Assembly: GCA_051872775.1 (NCBI GenBank)
Contig: JBJEEE010000020.1
Location: 1-17,094, forward strand
Length of the DNA stretch: 17,094 nt
Source of the DNA: UMGS75 sp051872775
GTDB taxonomy: Bacteria > Bacillota_I > Bacilli_A > ML615J-28 > CAG-313
Direction of reading: 5' to 3'
Part shown: positions 7,310 through 15,346 of the stretch, piece by piece
How positions within the stretch are numbered: the first letter of the stretch is position 1
Layout of the letters: each line of letters starts with the position of its first letter
Notes under the pieces: generated by a model
Database searches by the model: none
What the model was told of the DNA's origin: nothing
The model's input: the letters and a program-made list of their open reading frames with translations, nothing else
Position numbers and translations under genes: made by a program

Positions 7310-8953
7310 ATGAGTATGGATGGGTTATTTGTTCATTATTTAACTATCGAACTTAAAAATACAATTGAAAAAGCTAAAATTAATAAAATCTATCAACCAA
7401 ATCCACTTGAACTCATTTTACAGTTAAGAAAAGATAATACAACTCACCAACTTCTTCTTTCCGCATCTTTAGATTTTCCACGGATTTATCTTACTGAACA
7501 ACCATATGTAAATCCAGCTGTACCTGGTAATTTTTGTATGTTACTTAGAAAATATATAGAAAGAGGAATCATAACTGATATATCTCAATTTCAAAATGAT
7601 AGATTAATTGAATTTACAATTAATACTTATAATGAGATGGGAGATAATGTTGATTATTTATTAATTATTGAACTAATGGGAAGAAATAGTAATATTATTC
7701 TATTGGATAAAACTAGTAATATTATTGTTGATGCTTTGAGAAAAGTTGCACCAGGAGAAAATGTAACTCGATACATTATACCTAAAGCAACTTATACATA
7801 CCCTATTCAAGAAAATATGATTAATCCATTTACAATTAATGAAGATAGTGTACCCTACGAATTACTTCAAGGTATTTCAAAACTTGCGCAAAATGAGTTA
7901 AAAAAAGGTAACTATAAAAGTATTAATCACTTTATTACTCAACGAATTTATCCTACTATTTTTAAATTTGAGAATAAAGTAGATTATTATTGTTTTGAAC
8001 TTCCTAGCCTCACTTGTGAATCACGGCAACACTTTAATTCCTTATCCCAAATGTTAGATTACTACTATATCAATTTTCGCAAACCAATTAATGCAATAAA
8101 CAACGACTTAATTAAACAAGTTAAAAGATTACTAAATCATCAAACAACAAAACTTGACAATTTATATGTTGATTTAGATAAAGCAACTGCTAATTTAATT
8201 TATAAAGATCTAGGTATCCTACTACAAGCAAATCTATATCAAGTAAAAAAAGGAATGAAAGAAATTAAAGTATCTGATTTTCTTAATAATAATGATGAAG
8301 TAATTATTCCCCTTGATCCAATGCTTGACCCAAGTAAAAACCTAAAACAAATTTTTAGTAAGGGTAAAAAAGCTGCAACCGCATTAATCGAGGTTAATCT
8401 TCAAATTGAAAAAACTAAAGAAGAGATTAGATATTTAGAAGATATTTTATCTATGATTGGATTTGCAACTAGTAATGAATTAATGGAGATTAAACAAGAT
8501 TTACTTGCTAATTCTGAACAATATAAAGCAAAACAAAAGAATAGTCAACATAAAAATAAAAAGAAAATTGATATTCAACATTTCAATTTTGAAGATGTCA
8601 CCATATGGATTGGTAAAAATAATATTCAAAATGACTATTTAACCAACAAACTTGCTCGAAATAACGATTACTGGTTTCACATTAAAGATGGAAGTGGAGC
8701 CCATGTTGTAGCTAGTGTCCCTCATAATTTAGAGGATTTCACTTTAAGTGAAGCCGCCATTAGACTGATGGCTAATCTTGCGGCATACTTTTCAAAATAT
8801 TCTAATTCAAGCAGTGTCCCTGTTGATTATACTAGGATTAAATATATTAAAAAAATTCCTGGTAGTAAAGGATATCACGTTACTTATACCAATCAAAAAA
8901 CTATCTATATTGATCCGGATTATGAATTAATCAAGCCTTATCTTCGTAAATAA
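7310..8953 (+). CDS. rqcH: RqcH (NFACT family) ribosome quality-control factor
   Basis: RqcH binds stalled 50S-peptidyl-tRNA complexes, recruits alanyl-tRNA and adds C-terminal poly-Ala tails that mark nascent chains for ClpXP. Older annotations call it fibronectin-binding protein (FbpA/YloA). The 547-residue product starts MSMDGLFVHYL after a strong GGAGGTG SD. The NFACT-N domain covers roughly the first 200 residues, with the conserved Asp97-Arg98 pair (QFQNDRLIEF) needed in Bacillus RqcH for tRNA handling, and MGRNSNIIL. A charged helical coiled-coil middle (about 270-410) follows. The NFACT-R domain starts near 435 and contains DYWFHIKDGSGAHVV. It is divergent from gmk and convergent with the Cse60-like gene, overlapping it by 23 nt; its mRNA should end at the 9119-9159 hairpin. 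Confidence 0.96.
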   Translation: MSMDGLFVHYLTIELKNTIEKAKINKIYQPNPLELILQLRKDNTTHQLLLSASLDFPRIYLTEQPYVNPAVPGNFCMLLRKYIERGIITDISQFQNDRLIEFTINTYNEMGDNVDYLLIIELMGRNSNIILLDKTSNIIVDALRKVAPGENVTRYIIPKATYTYPIQENMINPFTINEDSVPYELLQGISKLAQNELKKGNYKSINHFITQRIYPTIFKFENKVDYYCFELPSLTCESRQHFNSLSQMLDYYYINFRKPINAINNDLIKQVKRLLNHQTTKLDNLYVDLDKATANLIYKDLGILLQANLYQVKKGMKEIKVSDFLNNNDEVIIPLDPMLDPSKNLKQIFSKGKKAATALIEVNLQIEKTKEEIRYLEDILSMIGFATSNELMEIKQDLLANSEQYKAKQKNSQHKNKKKIDIQHFNFEDVTIWIGKNNIQNDYLTNKLARNNDYWFHIKDGSGAHVVASVPHNLEDFTLSEAAIRLMANLAAYFSKYSNSSSVPVDYTRIKYIKKIPGSKGYHVTYTNQKTIYIDPDYELIKPYLRK

Positions 8954-9110
8954 TCATTGCGGAAAAACAGTATATTTGGCTTCTACCATCATATAACGTT
9001 GCAACTTCATATTTAATGTCTCGTATTTCAACATTATTTTTTGTAATGAATTCATTTATTCTAATTTCTAAATCATGTTCATGTGATTCATCAAATAATT
9101 TAACTTTCAT
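8931..9110 (-). CDS. Cse60-like sporulation protein
   Basis: The 59-residue protein begins MKVKLFDESHEHDLE and ends QIYCFSAMIIYEDKA. From memory this matches the Spore Cse60 family (about 60 residues, QIYCFSAMIIY near the end). Bacillus cse60 is expressed in the mother cell under sigma E; its biochemical role is unknown. No membrane segment or signal is visible. A GTG three codons upstream is in frame, but it lies inside the hairpin stem, whereas the ATG at 9110 is preceded by AGGGGTG at a suitable distance and starts the family consensus. The gene overlaps the 3' end of rqcH by 23 nt tail to tail. Its SD lies in the 3' arm of the 9119-9159 hairpin. Confidence 0.85.
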   Translation of the reverse strand: MKVKLFDESHEHDLEIRINEFITKNNVEIRDIKYEVATLYDGRSQIYCFSAMIIYEDKA

Positions 9111-9118
9111 AAAAAACA

Positions 9119-9159
9119 CCCCTAAATATCATATCATTATCGATATGAAAATTTAGGGG
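9119..9159. terminator. Two-way terminator hairpin that also covers the Cse60-like SD
   Basis: CCCCTAAAT (9119-9127) pairs with ATTTAGGGG (9151-9159). An inner stem CATATC (9130-9135)/GATATG (9142-9147) closes a 6-nt loop. On the plus strand ATTTTTGTTT follows, ending rqcH transcripts. On the minus strand TGTTTTTT follows, ending nth transcripts right at the ATG of the Cse60-like gene. The AGGGG part of that gene's SD is the end of the 3' arm on the minus transcript, so the hairpin would also block ribosome binding in any read-through RNA. Confidence 0.85.
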
Positions 9160-9167
9160 ATTTTTGT

Positions 9168-9794
9168 TTATTGATAAATACAATATTTTTTTAGTGGACA
9201 ATTATCACATTTAGGATTGCGACTTAAACAGTGGTATCTGCCTAAAAACAATAATAGATGGTGGCCTAAATGATAATCTTTTGGATCTAGCAGACTCATT
9301 AGTTTATTCTCAACCTCTAAAACAGAAGCATTAGGTCCGACAAGATTTAATCTTTTGGAAACTCTTTCGACATGCGTATCAACAGGAATACGCGGTATTT
9401 TAAAATATTCTACTAAAATAACATTCGCGGTTTTTTGTCCAATTCCCGGAAGTGACTTTAATTTTTCTAAGTCATTTGGGATCTCTCCTTGATAGTGTTC
9501 CACCACTTGCTTAGCCATAGCAATAATATTCATAGCTTTATTATGGTATAACCCAATTCTTTTTATGCACATTTCGACATCATTTACTGAGGCATTACTC
9601 AAATCATAAATGGTTGGATATTTTTTAAACAAATCGGGAGTAACTAAGTTTACTGACTTATCAGTCGTTTGGGCACTTAACATCACCGCAACCGTTAATT
9701 CATATACATTGTGATAATTTAGTTCACAATGAGCATTGGGAAACATCATTTTTAAAATATCAAATATCTCATAAATTTTAGTTTCGTTTGACAT
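9168..9794 (-). CDS. nth: Endonuclease III
   Basis: Nth is a DNA glycosylase/AP lyase that removes oxidised pyrimidines in base-excision repair. Starting at MSNETKIYEIF the product has 208 residues, close to the 211 of E. coli Nth. The helix-hairpin-helix reads LPGIGQKTANV with catalytic Lys121. The catalytic Asp139 is in PVDTHVERV. The [4Fe-4S] cluster cysteines are Cys189, Cys196, Cys199 and Cys205 (C-X6-C-X2-C-X5-C). The frame is open 13 codons further, but that part lies within dnaD and does not resemble the family. The chosen ATG has only a weak GAAAGTG SD and overlaps the dnaD stop by 17 nt in another frame, which suggests translational coupling. DnaD-Nth adjacency is conserved in Bacillota. 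Confidence 0.96.
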   Translation of the reverse strand: MSNETKIYEIFDILKMMFPNAHCELNYHNVYELTVAVMLSAQTTDKSVNLVTPDLFKKYPTIYDLSNASVNDVEMCIKRIGLYHNKAMNIIAMAKQVVEHYQGEIPNDLEKLKSLPGIGQKTANVILVEYFKIPRIPVDTHVERVSKRLNLVGPNASVLEVENKLMSLLDPKDYHLGHHLLLFLGRYHCLSRNPKCDNCPLKKYCIYQ

Positions 9795-10398
9795 ACACAC
9801 TTTCAAGCATTTTCTTGATGTCTTCATCAACATCAGTAATTACTTCTCTTTCTTTATGTTTATTGGCAAGAATTGCATCAGCATATTTTAAATGTTGTTT
9901 TTTTGCTTTCAAACAAATCAATATTGCTTCTTTGATTTCTTCAATGGTATAATTCTCATCTATCCAGTGATTTATAATAAGTAAATCGTTGGTATTAACA
10001 ATACGTTGAAAGGTAGTTTCAATGTATGCAACAACTTCTTTTAGCTTAACTTCATCTTGATTTTGATCACTATCTTGATTCTTTTCAACAATATTTCCAA
10101 GTTTTTCAATAACCCCATCTAAACTAAATGTTTCTTTGCCATCATTGTTGATTAAAAGTTCGATATATCCTTTTTGAACTAACTCAATTAAAACATTTGA
10201 TATTGACTGTTCATCTAGTGATACTTTATCTTTCAAGTATTGAGTTGATAGTACCGAGTTTTCTTCATCTTGTTGAATATAAAGTAGCATCAAGATCATT
10301 GCTTCTTCTTCTGTTAACTTTAATTTATGATAATAGCGAATCATCATTTCCGTAAATGATATGGTTTTAGCTTTTATTAGTTTTCCGATTGAGTTCAT
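9778..10398 (-). CDS. dnaD: DnaD-like replication initiation protein
   Basis: DnaD helps remodel the origin and load the replicative helicase, together with DnaA, DnaB and DnaI, in low-GC Gram-positives. The 206-residue product has the two expected parts. The N-terminal winged helix (about residues 1-95) includes LTEEEAMILMLLYI and a helix-turn-helix-like VSLDEQSISNVLIELVQKGYIELL. After a polar linker, a helical C-terminal DnaB/DnaD domain (about 120-200) carries INHWIDENYTIEEIKEAI and the terminal LKYADAILANKHKE motif. The start has a GGTGG SD and an extended -10 promoter just upstream. It overlaps nth. Assignment rests on domain order, length and the nth neighbour. Confidence 0.9.
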   Translation of the reverse strand: MNSIGKLIKAKTISFTEMMIRYYHKLKLTEEEAMILMLLYIQQDEENSVLSTQYLKDKVSLDEQSISNVLIELVQKGYIELLINNDGKETFSLDGVIEKLGNIVEKNQDSDQNQDEVKLKEVVAYIETTFQRIVNTNDLLIINHWIDENYTIEEIKEAILICLKAKKQHLKYADAILANKHKEREVITDVDEDIKKMLESVYVKRN

Positions 10399-10418
10399 AA
10401 TATACCACCTTTTTTTAG

Positions 10419-10427
10419 ATTATACCA
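10419..10427 (-). promoter_or_regulatory. Extended -10 promoter of dnaD-nth
   Basis: TGGTATAAT (10427-10419) is a perfect extended -10. The bases 17 nt upstream (CAGCAA) are not a good -35. The element overlaps the last codons of the membrane-protein gene, and the predicted leader is about 14 nt, containing the AGGTGG SD. Confidence 0.65.
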
Positions 10428-10432
10428 CAAAT

Positions 10433-10717
10433 TTATTTATTTTGCTGTTTTTTACTATTTTTATTTATTATATGATTGATGAGTTTTCGAAAGGAAAATG
10501 TTAAAATAAAAATAATGGCAAGTGCAGGTGTAAAGGGTAAAGACCAAAAAGTTATCCAACCTCCCATATAGCTTAAGTGAAAAGGATTATCGGTCAGTAA
10601 ATACATGAGTAATCCTAGCCATACTGGTGTATAAAATACAATAAACACAATAATAAATATAACTATATTAAGAGGATCTTTTAGCTTTTGTATTATTCTT
10701 TTTAATATTGTTTTCAT
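10433..10717 (-). CDS. Small membrane protein of unknown function
   Basis: I do not recognise this 94-residue protein. It has a basic N-terminus (MKTILKRIIQKLKDP) and two hydrophobic segments: about residues 17-41 (NIVIFIIVFIVFYTPVWLGL onward) and 54-76 (WITFWSLPFTPALAIIFILTF). These are joined by a short polar loop with TDNPFHLSYMGG. The C-terminal tail is strongly basic (KLINHIINKNSKKQQNK). By the positive-inside rule both ends should face the cytoplasm. The SD is weak (GGTG). It sits alone between the rnc terminator and the dnaD promoter, so it may have its own promoter in 10720-10780, where no strong one is visible. Coding is supported by length and clear membrane topology. Confidence 0.75.
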   Translation of the reverse strand: MKTILKRIIQKLKDPLNIVIFIIVFIVFYTPVWLGLLMYLLTDNPFHLSYMGGWITFWSLPFTPALAIIFILTFSFRKLINHIINKNSKKQQNK

Positions 10718-10782
10718 TTATAACACCAATATATTCTATGATAAGTTTTGTTTAAATAAACTATAATTTTAAATAAATAAAG

Positions 10783-10809
10783 CCTCCCTTTCAAGATGAA
10801 TAAGGGAGG
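10783..10809 (-). terminator. Terminator after rnc
   Basis: CCTCCCTT (10783-10790) and AAGGGAGG (10802-10809) form a G/C-rich 8-bp stem with an 11-nt loop. On the minus strand it is followed by CTTTATTTATTT. It lies 11 nt beyond the RNase III stop and separates rnc from the small membrane protein. Confidence 0.85.
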
Positions 10810-10820
10810 AATAATTAATA

Positions 10821-11513
10821 TTATCTTTTTACAGCCATTTTTGCTAAAGCGGCCTTAGCAGCTTCTTGTTCTGCGTCTTTTTTTGATTTGCCTTTTCCGG
10901 TACCTAATTTCATATTATCAAGATATACCGACATTGTGAAAAGACGATTATGAGGTGGTCCTTCCACATTATCTAGACGATAATCTAAAGCCGTTCTAGT
11001 TTCAGATTGAATATATTCTTGCAGTCTACTTTTATAATCAATAAATTGAACTTCATTGATTGCAAGTACATGAGGAAAAACCACAACTTTAAGTAGTTTC
11101 CTAACTTCTTCAATACCACCTTCAAGATATATAGCTCCTAAAAATGATTCAAATGCATCTGATAAAATTGCGGGTCTTTCTCTTCCCCCAGATAGTTCTT
11201 CTCCATGTCCTAAAAGAAGCAACTTATCGATACCTATTTCTCTAGCATATTTGGCATTTGCATCTTCACACACATATGATGCTCTTAATTTACTCATATT
11301 ACCTTCAGGCATTGTTTGAAAGTTTAAATATATATATTCCGCAACCATTAGTCCTAAAATAGCATCACCAAGAAACTCAATTCTTTCGTTATGCTTAAGG
11401 CTATGTTCATTCGCATATGAAGAATGAGTCATAGCAAGTAAGAAATTATCGTATGATTTTACTTTAATATCATATCGGTTAAGTATTTCTTGTAAAAGTT
11501 TTTGATTTAGCAT
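10821..11513 (-). CDS. rnc: Ribonuclease III
   Basis: RNase III cuts double-stranded RNA, maturing rRNA precursors and turning over structured mRNA. The 230-residue product has the usual length. The catalytic domain carries the signature HNERIEFLGDAILGLM with Glu43 and Asp50, and the second metal-site segment LSDAFESFLGAIYLEGG. The C-terminal double-stranded RNA-binding domain (about 157-227) starts DYKSRLQEYIQ and ends with GKGKSKKDAEQEAAKAAL. The ATG has a GGGGGA SD and lies 17 nt after recG. In many Bacillota smc and ftsY follow rnc; here a terminator follows, so that part of the cluster is absent or elsewhere. Confidence 0.98.
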   Translation of the reverse strand: MLNQKLLQEILNRYDIKVKSYDNFLLAMTHSSYANEHSLKHNERIEFLGDAILGLMVAEYIYLNFQTMPEGNMSKLRASYVCEDANAKYAREIGIDKLLLLGHGEELSGGRERPAILSDAFESFLGAIYLEGGIEEVRKLLKVVVFPHVLAINEVQFIDYKSRLQEYIQSETRTALDYRLDNVEGPPHNRLFTMSVYLDNMKLGTGKGKSKKDAEQEAAKAALAKMAVKR

Positions 11514-11530
11514 ATTATCCCCCTATATAA

Positions 11531-13570
11531 TTAATCTAATTCATTCATTTTCATTAAGTAATTGTTATGAACATGTGTCAATAAATCTTTATACTCTTCA
11601 CTTTCAAATAGTTCTTTACCGCTAATTATTTCATCCGAATCAATATTAGCTAATTCTAATAAATCACTATCTTCAAGTAAATCACAATATTTAAGATTTA
11701 GTGCACCTGATTGTTTTTCACCAAAGAACTCCCCTGGGCCTCTTGTTTGAAGATCATATTCAGCAAGTGCAAAACCATCAGTATTCTCTTCTACAAACTT
11801 CAATCTCTTATCACTAGTTTCTGATGGATTATCCGATAGATAAAAACAATATGGTATTGAGTCACTTCTCATTACACGACCACGCAATTGATGTAACGTA
11901 GCAACACCAAAGCGATCTGCTCCTAGAACAACAATAGTTGTAGCATTAGCAACATTGACACCTACTTCAATCACACTAGTTGCAACTAAGATATCAATTT
12001 TCTTATTCAGAAAATCAGACATAATCGCTTCTTTTTCTTCTGATTTTAAACGTCCATGAATTAAACCAACCGTTGCTATAGAAGCAAAGTAATTCTTCAT
12101 TCGTTCATAAATTTCATTAGCATTTGCGGTATCAAGATTTTCCGATTCTTCAATTAATGGCGTAACAACATATATTTGATGACCAATGCTTAGTTCTTTT
12201 TTCATATGTTCGATTACATCACGTTTATGGTCTTTATCAATATATTGTGTAATTACTTTTTTACGATTTGCTGGCATTGTCTTGATAACCGAAATATCTG
12301 TATCACCATAGACGGAGATAGCAAGAGTTCTTGGAATTGGTGTAGCACTCATTTTTAGATAGTTTACATCTAAACCTTTATTACGAATCATTACTCTTTG
12401 ACGTACGCCAAATCGATGTTCTTCATCAGCAATAACAATTCCTAAATTATCATATTCGATATCTTTTTGAAATAATGCGTGTGTACCAACAATAACATTA
12501 ATCGTACCATTACTTAATTCTTCGATTATCTCACGTCTTTGTTTTAATGATGTTGACCCAGTTAGTAATCCAATTTTAACATATGGAAAATCTTTAAAGG
12601 CTTCTTTCAATGTTTCGTAATGTTGCATTGACAAGATTTCCGTTGGGCACATTAGGGCAGCTTGATAATTAGCACTAACAACAGCTAAAATAGCTAGCAT
12701 TGCAACTATTGTTTTACCACTACCTACCTCACCTTGAAGCAAACGATTCATTGCGAAAGGAGACTTTAAATCATGAAGAATTTCGTTTATTGATTTCTTT
12801 TGGTCTGGTGTTAATTCGTAGGGAAGAGTTCTTATCATTTTATCTAATTCTTCTTGATTATAGTTGATAACAGGACAAACATTATTTTGTTCACGCATAT
12901 AGTGAAGATATTTCATTGAAAGTTGATATCTTAATAATTCTTCATATTTAATACGTTTTATTCCTTCTTCAATTTGTTCCATGTCATCCGCAAAATGTAA
13001 AACCTTAATTGTATTTTTCAAATCAAGCAAATTATGTTTTTGTAAGTATTTTTCTGGCAGTGTTTCGCTAATTTTATTTTTATATCTACGATATACTTTT
13101 TCAATTATTTCTAAATATTTATTTTCTGAGATATCCTTAATATGATATACAGGAACAATATCCCTATTAATTTCATCACAAATGATTAAATTTGCTACTG
13201 TAAAGTTGGCCATATTTTGATAGAATCTACCTTGAACTCTTATGACAGTACCATAATTTAGTTTTCCTTTTAAAAATACGCGATTAAAAATCGTACAACG
13301 AATTTTAACACCTTCAACTTCTAATTGGAAGGTTACTGTTGATAATTTCGTTTTCAAATAGTTTACACTAACTTTACTTACGATAGTTCCTTCTAAAACG
13401 ATATTTTCATCTAGTTTTGCATCATTAATGGATGACACTTTATAGTTTTCATATTTAGTAGGAAAAGTAAATAGTAAATCTTGTATTGTTAAAATTCCTT
13501 GTTTTTTAAGAAGGGTTTGATATCTTGTCAATATATATTCTTCATCTGATAAATTATACTTTTCAAGCAT
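11531..13570 (-). CDS. recG: ATP-dependent DNA helicase RecG
   Basis: RecG regresses stalled replication forks and migrates branched DNA. From the ATG at 13570 the product has 679 residues (Bacillus RecG is about 680). The N-terminal part is the OB-fold wedge domain. The helicase core shows Walker A GEVGSGKT at 280-287, motif II DEEHRFGVRQR, motif III SATPIPRTLA, and the later GRLKSEEKEAIM and RGRVMRSDSIPYCF segments (motif VI region). The frame is open to a GTG at 13579, but the AGGAG SD (13583-13579) overlaps that codon and sits 8 nt before the ATG, so the ATG is the start. Motif II has DEEH where DEQH is common in RecG. The gene lies between fakA, from which a hairpin separates it, and rnc. 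Confidence 0.98.
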   Translation of the reverse strand: MLEKYNLSDEEYILTRYQTLLKKQGILTIQDLLFTFPTKYENYKVSSINDAKLDENIVLEGTIVSKVSVNYLKTKLSTVTFQLEVEGVKIRCTIFNRVFLKGKLNYGTVIRVQGRFYQNMANFTVANLIICDEINRDIVPVYHIKDISENKYLEIIEKVYRRYKNKISETLPEKYLQKHNLLDLKNTIKVLHFADDMEQIEEGIKRIKYEELLRYQLSMKYLHYMREQNNVCPVINYNQEELDKMIRTLPYELTPDQKKSINEILHDLKSPFAMNRLLQGEVGSGKTIVAMLAILAVVSANYQAALMCPTEILSMQHYETLKEAFKDFPYVKIGLLTGSTSLKQRREIIEELSNGTINVIVGTHALFQKDIEYDNLGIVIADEEHRFGVRQRVMIRNKGLDVNYLKMSATPIPRTLAISVYGDTDISVIKTMPANRKKVITQYIDKDHKRDVIEHMKKELSIGHQIYVVTPLIEESENLDTANANEIYERMKNYFASIATVGLIHGRLKSEEKEAIMSDFLNKKIDILVATSVIEVGVNVANATTIVVLGADRFGVATLHQLRGRVMRSDSIPYCFYLSDNPSETSDKRLKFVEENTDGFALAEYDLQTRGPGEFFGEKQSGALNLKYCDLLEDSDLLELANIDSDEIISGKELFESEEYKDLLTHVHNNYLMKMNELD

Positions 13571-13598
13571 CTTTGTCACTCCTAACTATAAATAAGCA

Positions 13599-13629
13599 AA
13601 AAGGTGGAGATATAAAATCCCCACCTTTT
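13599..13629 (-). terminator. Hairpin between fakA and recG
   Basis: AAAAGGTGG (13599-13607) and CCACCTTTT (13621-13629) form a 9-bp stem with a 13-nt loop, starting 3 nt past the fakA stop. On the minus strand TTTTTGCTTATTT follows, an intrinsic-terminator layout. The recG SD lies only about 15 nt further on, leaving little room for a new promoter, so it may be a partial terminator within the operon. Confidence 0.75.
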
Positions 13630-13632
13630 ATT

Positions 13633-15309
13633 TTATTCAATTGATAAAATAAAACTATATACATCTTGTTGGCCATTGATTGTATCAATTTCAAGATTTG
13701 GATAATTTTCCTCAATATAAGCTTGTAATTCTTCAAGTTCCTCTTCATTGACATCTTTACCATATATAATTGTAATAATGTCTTTTTCTTCTGTATTAGT
13801 AGTTTTTAACAATTCCTTTACTGAATCAAGTCTTTCAGATTGAGAAGATACAATTTTGCCATTGCATATTCCAATATAGTCCCCTTCGTTTATCTTCAAT
13901 CCTTCAATTTCTGTCGTTCTTACTGAGTATGTTATTAATCCGGTTGTTACGTTATTAATGACTTCATTTATTTCATTTAAAATTGTTTCAATATCACCAC
14001 TACTTAAATCTAACATTGTAAGTGCAGAATATCCTTGTGCAAGTGTCTTAGTTGGAACAACGAATACTTTAGCACCTTTATAGTATTTAGCTGCTTGTTG
14101 AGCTGTTAAAACTATATTGCTATTATTTGGAAATACAATTATATTTTGGGCATTAAGTTGATCAAATCCTTTAGTAAAGTCTTCAGCGGCAGGGTTCATG
14201 CTTTGACCACCTTCAACAACATAATCAACACCCATTTCTTTAAATATGTTAATCAAGCCTGTTCCTGTTGCGACAGATACAATTGCAAATTTTTTAGGTG
14301 TAGCATTTTTTCTCATTTCTACACATTCTGGACAATTGCATTGTTCTTGTTCTTCAGCAATAACCGGACCATCACTATGTTGGACTGACATATTTTCAAT
14401 TTTAATTGTTAAATATTCACCAAATTGTTGGCAAAAATTCAATACATCACCTGGTTTTTTTGTATGAACATGGATTTTAACGATATCTTCATCTTTTAAA
14501 GCAACGATGCTATCACCGATTGTCGTTAAATAATCAGTTATGGAAGAAACACTAAAGGAATTTACATCAACTTTACTATATTGAAGTTGAAGAATAAATT
14601 CAGTACAATATCCATATGTTAATTCACTATGAGCATTAAAGTTGCCTCGTTTAACTGTGCTAGTTACAGTAGGAGTGTCTTCCGTAATAATCTCACCATT
14701 TAAAGCTTTTGCCATACCTTCGATAACATAAATATAGCCTGCACCACCACTATCGATAACCCCTGCTTCTTTTAGTACTGGAAGCAAATCTGGTGTTCTT
14801 TCTAATGATGCTTTTGCTTCTTCAATTAAAAAGGCAAAAAACTCTTCAATCGTTGAATCCTTTGTTACTTTTTGTCTTGCGACCGTTGCAGATTCACGTG
14901 CAACCGTAAGAATCGTTCCTTCAACAGGTTTTAAAACGGCATGATAGCCTTGATCTACTCCTGCTAAGAAAGCATCCGCAAGTTCTACCGCATTTACTTC
15001 TTCATAACCAGATAATCCTTTATATATACCCCTAAATAGTTGTGATAAAATAACGCCTGAATTACCACGTGCGCCCATTAACATACCACGTGACAATTTT
15101 TTTGCCATTTCATACACAGATTTTTCTTTAAAGTCACTAATTTCATGTGCGCCTGCTTCAATAGTCATCCTCATATTTGTTCCGGTGTCACCATCTGGAA
15201 CTGGAAATACATTGAGGGCATCTACGGTTTTGTAGTTAGCCCGGAGGTTAGCGGCACCATTGGTAACAACTAACTTAAATAGTTGACCATCCATTTTTAA
15301 TGTTTGCAT
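13633..15309 (-). CDS. fakA: Fatty acid kinase catalytic subunit FakA (DAK2/YloV family)
   Basis: FakA phosphorylates fatty acids held by FakB proteins, feeding acyl-phosphate into phospholipid synthesis. From the ATG at 15309, which has an AGGAGG SD, the product has 558 residues (Bacillus YloV about 550). The N-terminal DAK2 kinase domain (about 1-205) has PVPDGDTGTNM with Asp39 and Asp41 and ARGNSGVILSQLFRG. The middle domain carries IHVHT with His280 and His282, which match the zinc-site histidines known in S. aureus FakA. The C-terminal DegV-like part starts near FAIVSVATGTG. The linker has an unusual Cys324/Cys326/Cys329 cluster. The upstream in-frame extension of 22 codons crosses the promoter and is rejected. 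No asp23-like gene lies between it and rpmB, unlike Bacillus yloU. Confidence 0.95.
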   Translation of the reverse strand: MQTLKMDGQLFKLVVTNGAANLRANYKTVDALNVFPVPDGDTGTNMRMTIEAGAHEISDFKEKSVYEMAKKLSRGMLMGARGNSGVILSQLFRGIYKGLSGYEEVNAVELADAFLAGVDQGYHAVLKPVEGTILTVARESATVARQKVTKDSTIEEFFAFLIEEAKASLERTPDLLPVLKEAGVIDSGGAGYIYVIEGMAKALNGEIITEDTPTVTSTVKRGNFNAHSELTYGYCTEFILQLQYSKVDVNSFSVSSITDYLTTIGDSIVALKDEDIVKIHVHTKKPGDVLNFCQQFGEYLTIKIENMSVQHSDGPVIAEEQEQCNCPECVEMRKNATPKKFAIVSVATGTGLINIFKEMGVDYVVEGGQSMNPAAEDFTKGFDQLNAQNIIVFPNNSNIVLTAQQAAKYYKGAKVFVVPTKTLAQGYSALTMLDLSSGDIETILNEINEVINNVTTGLITYSVRTTEIEGLKINEGDYIGICNGKIVSSQSERLDSVKELLKTTNTEEKDIITIIYGKDVNEEELEELQAYIEENYPNLEIDTINGQQDVYSFILSIE

Positions 15310-15327
15310 ATAATCCTCCTTATGCCT

Positions 15328-15340
15328 GCAAATTATTTGC
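15328..15340. promoter_or_regulatory. Perfect palindrome at the fakA transcription start
   Basis: GCAAAT-T-ATTTGC is a perfect 6-bp inverted repeat around one base, placed at the start site predicted from the fakA promoter. Such a site could be an operator or a start-proximal hairpin. I do not recognise a regulator for it. Confidence 0.4.
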
Positions 15341-15346
15341 TTTAAT

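Noticed and set aside
9795..9833. 13-residue N-terminal extension of Nth
   Set aside because: It is the dnaD coding sequence read in another frame, and the shorter form matches the family length and catalytic numbering (Lys121, Asp139).
13571..13579. GTG start for recG
   Set aside because: The SD AGGAG overlaps the GTG itself, so only the ATG at 13570 is correctly spaced.
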